From positions 1-43,974 of the IMG/VR virus record IMGVR_UViG_3300035698_002397: a DNA stretch of 43,974 nt; one strand, given 5' to 3'. Shown here in pieces: positions 1-7,641 of the stretch (the stretch's first letter is position 1; every line of letters starts with the position of its first letter). This DNA is from a virus. The notes under the pieces are model-generated. The model made no database searches and was not told the origin of the DNA. It saw nothing but the letters and a program-made list of their open reading frames with translations. The position numbers and the translations under genes are program-made.

Positions 1-84
1 ACACCCTACCAGCCTTGTATGTATAAAAAAAAAAAAAAACTAATAAGAGAAACAACTCGAACAAGTGCTCAACGATTAAGGGAT

Positions 85-118
85 GGGGACGGGGCTGGGG
101 GTAAAAATGGGGGCTGGG
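85..118 (+). other. G-quadruplex-type motif
   Basis: Runs of 4, 4, 5, 5 and 3 G are separated by loops of 2, 2, 7 and 2 bases, which fits the usual G-quadruplex pattern (three or more G, loops of 1-7). It is on the plus strand, i.e. the 5'-end strand at this terminus. A matching motif lies on the minus strand at the other end. Confidence 0.6.
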
Positions 119-173
119 ATACATACCCACCGAACCGCAGCGGCAAAACGAAACATAGGTTCACCAAAGATAT
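112..173 (+). repeat. left arm of imperfect terminal inverted repeat
   Basis: Read on the minus strand, 173 down to about 112 matches the plus strand from 43801 to about 43864. The first 24 bases (150-173 against 43801-43824) are a perfect match. After one mismatch comes TTTTG in both arms, then a diverged stretch, and both arms return to CCCAGCCCC. The two copies are about 43.6 kb apart in inverted orientation near the two ends of the window. Confidence 0.8.
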
Positions 174-366
174 CAGGGATATGAACGAGCTGGGATTTGG
201 GGCGGGTGTGGAAACGGCGTGGGGAATGGGTGGGGAATGTGAATGGTGGGGTTTGGTATGGGGTGGGAAGGGCGTGGGGTGTTCGGGTGGGTGATTGTGC
301 CGCCACGAACAAGACCGCGCCGTGTGGGCGAATTTAAGCCCCATCGCCCATACGAACGCTGAACAC

Positions 367-400
367 AAAAAAGCCTCGCATGGCGTGAACCGTGCGAGGC
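367..400 (-). terminator. rho-independent terminator of the left-end gene
   Basis: A perfect 8-bp stem (GCCTCGCA / TGCGAGGC) with a 12-nt loop is followed, read leftward, by TTTTTT. It lies 23 nt past the stop codon of the leftward gene at 423-890 and would end that short transcript. Confidence 0.85.
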
Positions 401-422
401 GAAACTTGTCTATGTTGCGGGA

Positions 423-890
423 CTAGAACTGAATATTAATTCCAAGGCTTTCAGTCTCTGCCCGTGCTTTGTCATCAATCGCCTTAAGTTTGGCCGCGGC
501 GGCGTCAATCTGTGCAACCATCTCAGGCGCGGCCTTAGCATATAACGCGTCGAGATACTTGTTGCGGTCTTCCGCGTCCTTGTAGCTCTGTTGCTTGGCG
601 GCATGTGGGCGGATAACATTCCGACGATACTTAGCCAGCGGGTCACGGGTCGAGGTTGCGCGGCCAATGTCACCGGACTTAATCGCCTCCATGGTAGCAA
701 GCACAATCGCGGCCTTTTCTTCAGCGTCTTTCCCACCAGTCTTATCATTGACAAAGCGTTGGAAGCCATATGCGAATATCTTAGCCGCCGCCGCCGCGTG
801 AATGTCACCCAGCTTAACTTGTGTTACCTTACCACCAACTGTACATTCAACTGTTGGCGCATCTAATGTGATTGTGATTGTATTTGTCAT
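423..890 (-). CDS. conserved phage hypothetical protein, single-gene leftward unit
   Basis: A 155-residue acidic/Ala-Lys-rich protein, probably mostly helical, starting MTNTITITLD. A short beta-type N-terminus (ITITLDAPTVEC) is followed by Ala-rich helices. It is reminiscent of small phage proteins with an 'aYGF/LAYGL' segment (here FAYGFQRFVND, about residues 39-49), but no function is known to me. The start is supported by GGAAGGA about 7 nt upstream. It forms its own transcription unit: a putative promoter with TTGACA at 958-963 lies upstream and a strong terminator downstream, while all neighbours to the right run the other way. An abundantly made early protein is a guess. Confidence 0.8.
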   Translation of the reverse strand: MTNTITITLDAPTVECTVGGKVTQVKLGDIHAAAAAKIFAYGFQRFVNDKTGGKDAEEKAAIVLATMEAIKSGDIGRATSTRDPLAKYRRNVIRPHAAKQQSYKDAEDRNKYLDALYAKAAPEMVAQIDAAAAKLKAIDDKARAETESLGINIQF

Positions 891-934
891 TGTGTGTGTC
901 CTTCCGAGACATATGGCGTGATTGCCATGTATGA

Positions 935-963
935 ACGTTAACTCAGCCCAATGCCAATGTCAA
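935..963 (-). promoter_or_regulatory. putative sigma70 promoter for the leftward left-end gene
   Basis: On the minus strand, a perfect TTGACA (-35, plus 958-963) is followed by a 17-bp spacer and TAACGT (plus 935-940). The -10 box is poor (3 of 6), so the call rests mainly on the -35 box, the spacing and the position 45 nt before the start codon. Confidence 0.45.
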
Positions 964-980
964 CAGCTAAATTCACATTC

Positions 981-1040
981 ATCGAAATTAGTTTCAAGTA
1001 ACTCCGCTTCATCGAAATTAGTTTCAAGTAACTCCGCTTC
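981..1040. repeat. two perfect tandem copies of a 30-bp unit
   Basis: Positions 981-1010 and 1011-1040 are identical. Each starts ATCGAAATTAG and ends CTCCGCTTC. They lie in the divergent control region between leftward and rightward transcription, so they may be protein-binding sites or origin iterons. This is an inference from position only. Confidence 0.85.
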
Positions 1041-1053
1041 ATTCAATTCGTGC

Positions 1054-1110
1054 GCGTCACCAGCCGCTTCCCTCCACGCCTTCCCACTGCGTCACCAGCC
1101 GCTTCCCTCC
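1054..1110. repeat. two copies of a 22-bp direct repeat
   Basis: GCGTCACCAGCCGCTTCCCT plus CC occurs at 1054-1075 and 1089-1110, 35 bp apart start to start (just over three helical turns). It directly follows the 30-bp tandem repeat. The role is unknown. Confidence 0.8.
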
Positions 1111-1294
1111 TTCCCGCAGCGGTGAAAAGCGACTTCGACGGTACGGCCCCCTCGGACCCCGGCCAGGACCTTTCAGAAAATGTGAGTAATTTTTACGTTC
1201 CTTTCCAGCTGTATAGGTGTGCGTGGTGCAGATGGAGGTACAGCCATACTTGGAAGCGCGATCCGCGACCATACCCGACCTTGCAAATCGGCCC

Positions 1295-1323
1295 TTGCGC
1301 ATCACCATCGCCTGTGCTAGACT
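1295..1323 (+). promoter_or_regulatory. putative promoter of the rightward structural operon
   Basis: TTGCGC (1295-1300), a 17-bp spacer, then TAGACT (1318-1323) with TGC just before it (extended -10). The predicted transcript would start near 1330, just ahead of AAGGAG at 1335-1340. Both hexamers are imperfect, so a phage or host activator may be needed. Confidence 0.4.
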
Positions 1324-1347
1324 TGGTAAACGAAAAGGAGTATGGCC

Positions 1348-1956
1348 ATGTCGCTCGGTCTCGAAATTATGAAAGCAGCACGGAACATCGGAGTTCCCAC
1401 TCATGACGTGAGCATCACAGGCACACGCTCACTCACGCCCGAAGATGCCGAGACGTTCATGACTACGGACCGACCAGCCGCTGATCGTTCAGTGCGCCGC
1501 ATCCGCACTCGCCACCATGAAGCCGCTAGGCTGATGGCGTCCGGCTCAGACGATATACAAATCTCAGTCAATACGGGTCTCAGTACAAGTACGATTCGTG
1601 TACTACGCAGTGACCCTGCCTTCGCGAACCTACGCGACCACTATAACTCCCTGCGCGATGATAAGTTCGAGGTGATGCATGAACGCCTAGCCGCGCTGGG
1701 AAAGGATGCAGTTTCGGAGCTGCACGATCGCCTTGAGGACAAACCGGAAGATTTCGAAATCTCCGACCTCATCAAGCTTACAACTACCACAGCTGATCGG
1801 ACTGGGTTCGGCCCAAGTTCCAGCACGAATGTGAACGTTACAGTCGGTATCGCAGAACGCCTACAGGCCGCACGCGAGAACGTGAAGAAAATGAAAACTA
1901 TAAACGCCGAGAACGCAGAGAACGCCCTGAGCGCGGAAGGAAACAATGATGACTAG
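1348..1956 (+). CDS. probable terminase small subunit
   Basis: A 202-residue protein directly upstream of the packaging ATPase operon, the usual place for the DNA-recognition subunit of terminase. A helix-turn-helix-like stretch is seen at about residues 53-95 (AARLMASGSDD then ISVNTGLSTSTIRVLR), followed by a helical region and a polar tail rich in Asn/Glu/Ala, typical of small terminases. I chose the ATG at 1348 rather than 1342, because AAGGAG at 1335-1340 is 7 nt from the former and only 1 nt from the latter. The family assignment is by context and HTH, not by a signature motif, so another DNA-binding regulator remains possible. Confidence 0.65.
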   Translation: MSLGLEIMKAARNIGVPTHDVSITGTRSLTPEDAETFMTTDRPAADRSVRRIRTRHHEAARLMASGSDDIQISVNTGLSTSTIRVLRSDPAFANLRDHYNSLRDDKFEVMHERLAALGKDAVSELHDRLEDKPEDFEISDLIKLTTTTADRTGFGPSSSTNVNVTVGIAERLQAARENVKKMKTINAENAENALSAEGNNDD

Positions 1957-2284
1957 TCTAGTAAACATGGCTAAGACCACTGCCGAGATCAAAGAAGAAG
2001 AGAAACCCTACGAGCGCACTGCGGACAAATATCCGTGGGGGCTTGAGCTGCATCTCGGTACTGAGGAACTTACCAAGCTGGGCATGACTACGCTCCCACC
2101 TCTTGGGTCTCAGCTTAACCTTATCGCCACTGTCGATGTGGAACGTCTCAGCGAGAGCGATGACGCGGAAAGCGGCGTGAACCGCTCGGTAACATTGCAG
2201 ATCACTGACATGTCGCTGAGTTCTGAGAATGCGGGCAGTGCGGGCATTGACCCTGATAAGTACTTCGGTGGCGCTGATGTATGA
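1946..2284 (+). CDS. conserved small phage protein, capsid-staple-like
   Basis: A 112-residue protein with the pattern YPWGLELHLG, TKLGMTTLPPLGS and SVTLQITDMSL. I recognise this from small beta-rich phage proteins encoded next to terminase genes, some of which are annotated as capsid staple; I cannot verify that link here. It overlaps the upstream gene by 11 nt and the terminase by 8 nt. GGAAGG at 1935-1940 serves either ATG 1946 or ATG 1949. A later start (MAKTT, 1967) is also possible. Confidence 0.7.
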   Translation: MMTSLVNMAKTTAEIKEEEKPYERTADKYPWGLELHLGTEELTKLGMTTLPPLGSQLNLIATVDVERLSESDDAESGVNRSVTLQITDMSLSSENAGSAGIDPDKYFGGADV

Positions 2285-3755
2285 TGAGCTAATCAGTGAT
2301 CTTGCTGAGTACGCTAACGATCCTCTAGGGTTTGTCTACTGGGCATTCACTTGGGGCGAGGCGGAACTCATCAACTCACCTGGTCCCGAGCCTTGGCAGG
2401 TTGATATCCTCAGCCGCCTTGGTGAAGGCTTGCTCAGCATTGACGAAGCTATTCGCCTAGCAGTGAAGTCCGGTCACGGTATCGGCAAATCCGCGCTGGT
2501 GGCATGGATCATCCTATGGGCTATCTCCACCATGGAAGACACTAAAGGAGTGGTCACGGCCAACACCGAGAACCAGCTGAAGACTAAGACATGGGTTGAG
2601 GTCGCCACTTGGTATCGCCGGTTCATCGGTAAAGAGCTGTTCAAAATGACAGCCACTGCCATGTTCTCGACTGATCCGGAGCACGCAGCTACTTGGCGTA
2701 TCGATATGGTGCCATGGAGCACTAAGAACACCGAAGCCTTTGCGGGTCTACACAACCAAGGCAAGCGCATCCTAGTAATTTTCGATGAGGCCTCAGCCAT
2801 TGACGATCTGATTTGGGAAGTGACCGAGGGAGCGCTGACCGATAAGAACACGCAGATTATCTGGTGCGCCTTTGGAAACCCTACCAAGAACTCAGGCCGT
2901 TTCCGTGACTGCCACGACGGAGGCAAATTCGCCAAGCGTTGGAACAGCCTCACCGTAGATAGTCGCCTTGTATCTTTCACCAATAAAGGGCAGATCAAAG
3001 AATGGGTTGACGATTACGGAGTGGACTCAGATTTCGTGCGTATTCGTGTGCGCGGCCTGTTCCCTCGCGTGGATGAAAACAGCTTCATATCCCTTGACCT
3101 TGCCATCGAAGCCACCTCCCGCCCAATCTACCCTAGCATGGATGAGCCTATCGTCATCGGAGTTGATGTGGCGCGTTTCGGTTCGAATAACACTGTACTC
3201 TACGCACGTCAGGGACGCAACGCTCGCACACTCCCTATCAAAGTCTTTAACGGCCTTAGCACTATCGAAGTCGCTCAAGAGGTTGTGTTGATGATGAACG
3301 AGCTCGGCGCTGCCATTGCCTTTATCGATGAGGGCGGAGTTGGCGGAGGCGTACTAGATAACTGCCGCCACATGCGCATCCCATGCCAAGGCGTACACTT
3401 TGGAGGTAAGGCCACGAACCTGAACCTCGAGCGCGGCGTGAAGTATAAGAATAAGCGGAGTGAAATGTACGGAGCTGTACGGGACTTCCTGAAAGAGGGA
3501 GCGATCCCACTGCGCATACGTGGTGTAGAGATTGAGTTTCCTGAGGAGCTGTCCGGCCCTACCTATTCCCTTAACGAGAAAGATCAAATTGTCCTCGAAC
3601 GAAAAGAGGCCATGGCACGGCGTGGTATTGAGTCGCCCGATGTCGGAGATGCCCTAGCCCTAACCTTTGCTTACCCTGTATCAACTGGGCGTAAAGTGCA
3701 GACCGCTAGAGTTGCTAAGAACTATGACCCATTTGCACTTGAAAGGCTATTATAA
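2277..3755 (+). CDS. terL: terminase large subunit
   Basis: DNA-packaging motor: an ATPase that pumps DNA into the prohead and a nuclease that cuts it. The 492-residue protein shows a Walker A SGHGIGKS (residues 65-72), Walker B VIFDEA (167-172), and a C-terminal RNase H-like nuclease with acidic residues in GVDVARFG (D297), AFIDEGG (D351) and SPDVGDAL (D455/D458). The start at 2277 (MYDELISD) matches the natural N-terminus and has GGTGG upstream. The more upstream in-frame start would run far into the preceding gene. It overlaps the previous gene by 8 nt and the next by 1 nt (TAATG). Confidence 0.96.
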   Translation: MYDELISDLAEYANDPLGFVYWAFTWGEAELINSPGPEPWQVDILSRLGEGLLSIDEAIRLAVKSGHGIGKSALVAWIILWAISTMEDTKGVVTANTENQLKTKTWVEVATWYRRFIGKELFKMTATAMFSTDPEHAATWRIDMVPWSTKNTEAFAGLHNQGKRILVIFDEASAIDDLIWEVTEGALTDKNTQIIWCAFGNPTKNSGRFRDCHDGGKFAKRWNSLTVDSRLVSFTNKGQIKEWVDDYGVDSDFVRIRVRGLFPRVDENSFISLDLAIEATSRPIYPSMDEPIVIGVDVARFGSNNTVLYARQGRNARTLPIKVFNGLSTIEVAQEVVLMMNELGAAIAFIDEGGVGGGVLDNCRHMRIPCQGVHFGGKATNLNLERGVKYKNKRSEMYGAVRDFLKEGAIPLRIRGVEIEFPEELSGPTYSLNEKDQIVLERKEAMARRGIESPDVGDALALTFAYPVSTGRKVQTARVAKNYDPFALERLL

Positions 3756-3976
3756 TGAAAAAATCAGCTGCGGCCCCTGTCGCCCCACTACCACCACCTA
3801 CAGCTCCGTCCTCCGCAGCAGCCCGTCAGAACGGTAACGCTACATTCATGCGCGGCGGTCAATCCTCGTCAAGCGGTGCAGGCTCAGTGGGTCGCGCTTC
3901 GCTCGTGAACACCAGCACAGGCGGGATCAAAAAGAAGGCAAGTAATAAGACTAGTCTACTAGGAGGTGGATCATGA
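3755..3976 (+). CDS. small Ser/Pro/Ala-rich phage protein
   Basis: A 73-residue low-complexity protein: a Pro/Ala-rich first third, then a Gly/Ser-rich part, and a C-terminus SNKTSLLGGGS. A KT(S/L)LLG tail on a small disordered protein between terminase and portal is a recurring pattern in podoviruses. The role is unknown, possibly assembly or head-tail related. It begins with a TAATG overlap (AAAGG 8 nt upstream) and ends in an ATGA overlap with the portal, so all three are translationally coupled. Confidence 0.75.
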   Translation: MKKSAAAPVAPLPPPTAPSSAAARQNGNATFMRGGQSSSSGAGSVGRASLVNTSTGGIKKKASNKTSLLGGGS

Positions 3977-5628
3977 AGGTAACTCACGCTGAAAAGAAGC
4001 GGCTAAACTCCGTACTGAAGTCCATGTCTTCTCATCGTGAGTCGTACTATGGGCATTGGCAGGAGTTGGCCAACTTCTATCTTCCTCGCAGGTACAACAC
4101 CCTCCTCAGCGCAACCGAGAAGAAAAAGAACTTCGGGCGCAATCCGTACCTCCTTGACGCGTCTGGCACTCGGGCTGCTAAGGTCCTTGCCGCAGGCATG
4201 ATGAACGGGATCACCTCCCCATCCCGGCCTTGGTTCAAGCTTCGCGTTCCAGGCGTAGACCCTGACAACGTTAAAGTAGCTGCTTGGGTGGAAGAGGTCG
4301 AACGCCTAATGATGACTACGATGGCTGAAAGCAATTTCTATAACGCCCTCGCAGTGATGTACCTTGACCTAGCCATTTTCGGTTCCGCAGCTAACCTCAT
4401 ATACGAAGACAGTGAAAGTGTGATCCGCTGCTACACCCCGACAGTGGGTGAGTTCTTCTTCTCTAACTCGTCCCGCCTCGCCGTTGACACATTCGCGCGC
4501 AAGATCAGCATGAATGGTCGTCAAGTTCGCTCAAGATGGCCCAGTAAAAAGGGCTGGCCTACAGCAATGCGGAACAATCCTGAAGATATGGCGAAGGAGC
4601 TGGGTAGCACTTACATCGTAAACCACCTCATTGAGCCTATCACCAAGAAGATAGTGGGCGTTCCGTCCTCTCGCCGCTTCGTTGAGTACTTCTGGATTGA
4701 GAAAAACACAGAAGATTTCATCCTCGAACGCAGTTCATACGACGAATTGCCTGGAATGTTCCCACGTTGGGACGTCAGCGGCAATGATCCGTACGGCGTG
4801 TCCCCTGCTATGGACGCATTGGGTGACGTAATGCAGCTGCAACAAGAGACTAAGGCCAAAGCTCGCGGCTTAGACATGATGATCCAGCCCCCAATGAATG
4901 CTGGTATCGAACTTGAGTCCCGTGAAACCGCCCTAGTCCCTAACGGCATCAACTTTGTGAGTGATGTTAACACCCAAGGCATGACCCCAGTGCATAAAGT
5001 CGCGCTACCCCTTGGCGAACTCACCGCCGATCTGCAAGATGTACGGGCCTCAATCCGCGAAACTTTCCACAATCCCCTGTTCAACATGATTTCGCAGCTC
5101 GACACGGTACGCAGTGCCACAGAAATCGACGCTCGGAAGGAAGAAAAGCTAGTCTTACTCGGCCCTGTGCTAGAGCGCTTTGAAAACGAAGGACTCGATC
5201 CAGGAATTTCTCGAGTATTCGGCATCATGAACCGCAAGGGACTGCTTCCGCCCCCACCTGAGGAGATTGCTGACACCGATCTAGAGATACAGTACGTATC
5301 AATCCTCAGCGTGGCACAACGCGCCATCGCAACAGCACCGACCGAACGCTTCATGCAATTCGTGGGTAGCCTCGCAGCGATCCAGCCTGCCGTAGTAGAC
5401 CTGCCTAACTTCGATAATCTTGTCCGCGAGTATGGACGGAACATCGGCGTCAGCGCTCAGTCTCTGCAGGATCAAGAAGTCATCGAACAGCAACGCGCGG
5501 CCCGAGCTGAACAACAGCAAATGGCACAAGCAGCTGAGATGGGAACACAAGCAGCACAAGCAGCTAAGGTTGCAAGTGAGACAGAAGTGGGAGGCGGTCG
5601 AAGCGTCCTGAATGAAATTTTGGGCTGA
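3973..5628 (+). CDS. head-to-tail connector (portal) protein
   Basis: Forms the dodecameric ring at the capsid vertex through which DNA is packed and the tail attaches. The 551-residue length and sequence fit the podovirus head-tail connector family: N-terminal W..LA.f.lPRR (about residues 29-40), LDASGTRAAKVLAAGMMNGI with PSRPWFKL, and a helical C-terminus. The last ~45 residues are Gln/Ala-rich (AEQQQMAQAAEMGTQAAQAA), like the barrel or crown part of portals. A very strong site, AGGAGGTGG, lies 4-12 nt upstream of the ATG, which overlaps the preceding stop as ATGA. Confidence 0.95.
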   Translation: MKVTHAEKKRLNSVLKSMSSHRESYYGHWQELANFYLPRRYNTLLSATEKKKNFGRNPYLLDASGTRAAKVLAAGMMNGITSPSRPWFKLRVPGVDPDNVKVAAWVEEVERLMMTTMAESNFYNALAVMYLDLAIFGSAANLIYEDSESVIRCYTPTVGEFFFSNSSRLAVDTFARKISMNGRQVRSRWPSKKGWPTAMRNNPEDMAKELGSTYIVNHLIEPITKKIVGVPSSRRFVEYFWIEKNTEDFILERSSYDELPGMFPRWDVSGNDPYGVSPAMDALGDVMQLQQETKAKARGLDMMIQPPMNAGIELESRETALVPNGINFVSDVNTQGMTPVHKVALPLGELTADLQDVRASIRETFHNPLFNMISQLDTVRSATEIDARKEEKLVLLGPVLERFENEGLDPGISRVFGIMNRKGLLPPPPEEIADTDLEIQYVSILSVAQRAIATAPTERFMQFVGSLAAIQPAVVDLPNFDNLVREYGRNIGVSAQSLQDQEVIEQQRAARAEQQQMAQAAEMGTQAAQAAKVASETEVGGGRSVLNEILG

Positions 5629-5690
5629 TATGGCCCTTAAATAGTGCTTGCGCTATCCCTTAAACTCATATATGATTGGAGGCATAAAGT

Positions 5691-5999
5691 ATGTATGAGC
5701 ACGAAAAAGAAGACGCTAGAATATTAGCGAGGCAGAAGGCAAAGAGGGAACGAGTTATTTCCCTCGAAGCCGCAACGATTAAAGACCTAATGGGCACTGC
5801 CGATGGACGCGAGTTCGTTTGGAACCTGTTAGAAATGTGTAATGTTGGCACTAATGCTATGAGGCAAACAGATAGGCAAACAGCCTTCGCCCTCGGTGAG
5901 CATAATATAGGCCAGCGTATTTTAGCCATGGTAACTGCCCACGCGCCGGAGCAGTATATAACCCTACTCAAGGAGAGACAAAATGGACACAGAACTTGA
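5691..5999 (+). CDS. Bbp19-like small phage protein
   Basis: A 102-residue protein with the pattern LMGTADGREFVWNLLEMCNV, then FALGEHNIGQRILAMVTAHAPEQYITLL. This fits the family typified by Bbp19 of Bordetella phage BPP-1, always found among capsid genes. The biochemical role is unknown, perhaps morphogenesis. GGAGG lies 8 nt before the ATG. A 62-nt gap separates it from the portal, and its end overlaps the scaffold gene by 17 nt. Confidence 0.8.
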   Translation: MYEHEKEDARILARQKAKRERVISLEAATIKDLMGTADGREFVWNLLEMCNVGTNAMRQTDRQTAFALGEHNIGQRILAMVTAHAPEQYITLLKERQNGHRT

Positions 6000-6609
6000 A
6001 ACACCCCCAGCAGAAGAACCAGCCGCACCTGCCGCACCTGCCGCGCCAGCAGCCGGTGAAGAACCTGCTCCGGTAACACCACCAGAAGGCGAAGAGCCAG
6101 CGCCCGCACCTAAAGAGGGTGAAGACGGTGAAGCTCCTGCCGCAGTGGAACTTGATTTCGAAACTGTTGTTGTACCTGATGGCATGGAGCTTTCAGACGA
6201 TAACAAAACAACGCTCACTGAGCTTGCCAATTTCCAAGGCACACCGGAAGAGCGCACTGCTAAAATGCTAGAGGCGTCATCCGCCCTACAAGAGAAAATT
6301 CAGGCCGACAATTTAGCGGGCTGGGACAAGACACGCACCGATTGGGTAAGCACTGCAAAAGCAGATACTGAAATCGGTGGTGAGGCTTTCGACAATAATT
6401 TATTGCAAATCGATCAGGTTATCGAAAAGTATGGTAATGCCGAGCTTCGGGAAGTATTTGATGCTACCGGAGCTGGAGACCATCCTGAGATGATCCGTTT
6501 CTTGCACAAGATTGCTGTTGATATCGGCGAGAGCTTACCAGTCGTTGGTGAAACTCCTGCAAATGACACTTCAACCACGGAACAGCGCATGTTCCCAACA
6601 ATGAAATAG
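5983..6609 (+). CDS. probable scaffolding protein
   Basis: A 208-residue acidic protein. The first ~55 residues are a disordered Pro/Ala/Glu stretch with APA-type repeats. The rest is helical, with TEIGGEAFDNNLLQIDQVIE and an FDATGAGDHPEMIRFLHKI segment (about residues 165-183), and a basic tail ending RMFPTMK. This layout and a place immediately before the major capsid gene fit phage scaffolding proteins, which guide coat assembly and then leave. AAGGAGA sits upstream of the ATG. Confidence 0.85.
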   Translation: MDTELETPPAEEPAAPAAPAAPAAGEEPAPVTPPEGEEPAPAPKEGEDGEAPAAVELDFETVVVPDGMELSDDNKTTLTELANFQGTPEERTAKMLEASSALQEKIQADNLAGWDKTRTDWVSTAKADTEIGGEAFDNNLLQIDQVIEKYGNAELREVFDATGAGDHPEMIRFLHKIAVDIGESLPVVGETPANDTSTTEQRMFPTMK

Positions 6610-6618
6610 GAAAAGACT

Positions 6619-7629
6619 ATGGCTGTAAAAAGCAATCTTAATCCAACCCTGCTCGACTTTACGCAGAGCATGGATGAGTCCGGTAACATCGGTGATGTGG
6701 CGGAAATTCTAACTGAGACTAATCCGATTTTGGAAGACATGACTGTAGTTGAGGGCAACCTTATCACTGGCCACAAATCCAATATCCGTACAGGTCTTCC
6801 AACACCTACATGGCGTAAGCTATATGGTGGCGTACAGCCGTCTAAAGGCACAACTGCGCAGATCACTGATTCTTGCGGTAACCTTGAAGCCTACGCTGAA
6901 GTTGATAAGGCATTGGCAAACCTTAACGGTAATGCTGCTGCCTTCCGCCTGCTCGAAGATCGTGCCCACATTGAGGGTATGAATATCGAAATGGCTGAAA
7001 CAACTTTCTTCGGTAACGAAGGCGTTGAACCAGAAGCATTTACAGGCTTCGCACCTCGCTACAATACAGTGAACACAGCGAACGCACAAAACGCTCGTAA
7101 CGTGATTGATGCTGGTGGTACAGGTTCGGACAATGGTTCTATCTGGTTGGTCGGCTGGTCACCGTTGACTTGCTTCGGTATCTTCCCTAAAGGTTCAAGC
7201 GCAGGCTTGCACATGAATGACCTTGGTGAAGTAACCATGGAAAATGTAGACGGCAACAATGGCCGTATGCAAGGCTACCGGACTCACTACCAGTGGGAAC
7301 TCGGCCTAGTGGTTAAAGACTGGCGCTATGTAGTCCGCATCTGTAACATCGATCGTTCAGAGATTACTGCGGATGCATCAGGTAGCTCGGCTAACCTGCC
7401 GAACCTACTATTCCAAGCCTCGCGCATGTTCCCTAATATCAACATGGTTCGCCCTGCGTTGTATATGGATCGTGATATTGAGACAAAGCTATTCCAGCAA
7501 TTGTCCAATGCGACGAAAAACGCGACCCTCGTAACTGAAGAAGTTGGCGGCAAGATGGTAACTCACTATCAGCGCATCCCTCTTCGCCAGTGTACTGCGT
7601 TGGAAGCAAATGAAACTCGTGTAGTGTAA
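6619..7629 (+). CDS. major capsid protein
   Basis: A 336-residue protein directly after the scaffold. It begins MAVKSNLNPTLLDFTQSMD and contains TGLPTPTWRKLYGGVQPSKG and MQGYRTHYQWELGLVVKDWR. These match the coat protein family of Bordetella BPP-1-type podoviruses (Bbp17-like), expected to adopt the HK97 fold. It would form the icosahedral shell. Its codons are well spread and its start is preceded by AGGAAAAG. Confidence 0.9.
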   Translation: MAVKSNLNPTLLDFTQSMDESGNIGDVAEILTETNPILEDMTVVEGNLITGHKSNIRTGLPTPTWRKLYGGVQPSKGTTAQITDSCGNLEAYAEVDKALANLNGNAAAFRLLEDRAHIEGMNIEMAETTFFGNEGVEPEAFTGFAPRYNTVNTANAQNARNVIDAGGTGSDNGSIWLVGWSPLTCFGIFPKGSSAGLHMNDLGEVTMENVDGNNGRMQGYRTHYQWELGLVVKDWRYVVRICNIDRSEITADASGSSANLPNLLFQASRMFPNINMVRPALYMDRDIETKLFQQLSNATKNATLVTEEVGGKMVTHYQRIPLRQCTALEANETRVV

Positions 7630-7641
7630 GGAGCTCACAAA

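Larger units (their letters stand above)
1..366. other. left terminal non-coding region, G-rich
   Basis: No credible gene is seen here. Frames open across the stretch are low-complexity products of the G-rich strand and lie beyond the terminator of the only nearby gene. It holds a run of 15 A (25-39), four or more clustered G-runs (85-118), further G-rich sequence to about 295, and one arm of the terminal inverted repeat (about 112-173). The base composition is unlike the rest of the genome. It is probably a genome-end or packaging/replication region, but that role is inferred only from position and symmetry with the right end. Confidence 0.6.
891..1347. promoter_or_regulatory. divergent intergenic control region
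   Basis: This is about 450 bp with no convincing gene. The open frames present have no ribosome-binding site of note and read through repeats. It holds a leftward promoter candidate (935-963), two kinds of direct repeat (981-1110) and a rightward promoter candidate (1295-1323). It is the only place in the window where transcription diverges, so it is the likely switch for the late operon and a candidate replication origin. Confidence 0.6.

Noticed and set aside
19-368. Open frames on both strands in the left end (about 78-99 codons)
   Set aside because: They are low-complexity readings of G-rich DNA, lack ribosome sites and lie past the terminator. Resemblance between the left minus-strand peptide and a right-end plus-strand peptide (both contain SLVNLCF) is explained by the inverted repeat.
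922-1406. Frames of 67-118 codons on both strands in the divergent control region
   Set aside because: They run through direct repeats, have poor start signals and give repetitive peptides.
4611-5444. 277-codon frame on the minus strand
   Set aside because: It lies opposite the portal gene; Ser/Arg-rich composition typical of an antisense shadow.
5643-5658. ATAGTG-CTTG-CGCTAT hairpin after the portal gene as a terminator
   Set aside because: Six pairs including a G-T and no T-run; the downstream genes seem to belong to the same operon.
5648-5676. TTGCGC-17-TATGAT as a promoter before the Bbp19-like gene
   Set aside because: The predicted transcript would start at about 5683, after the GGAGG site at 5678-5682, so the mRNA would lack its ribosome site.
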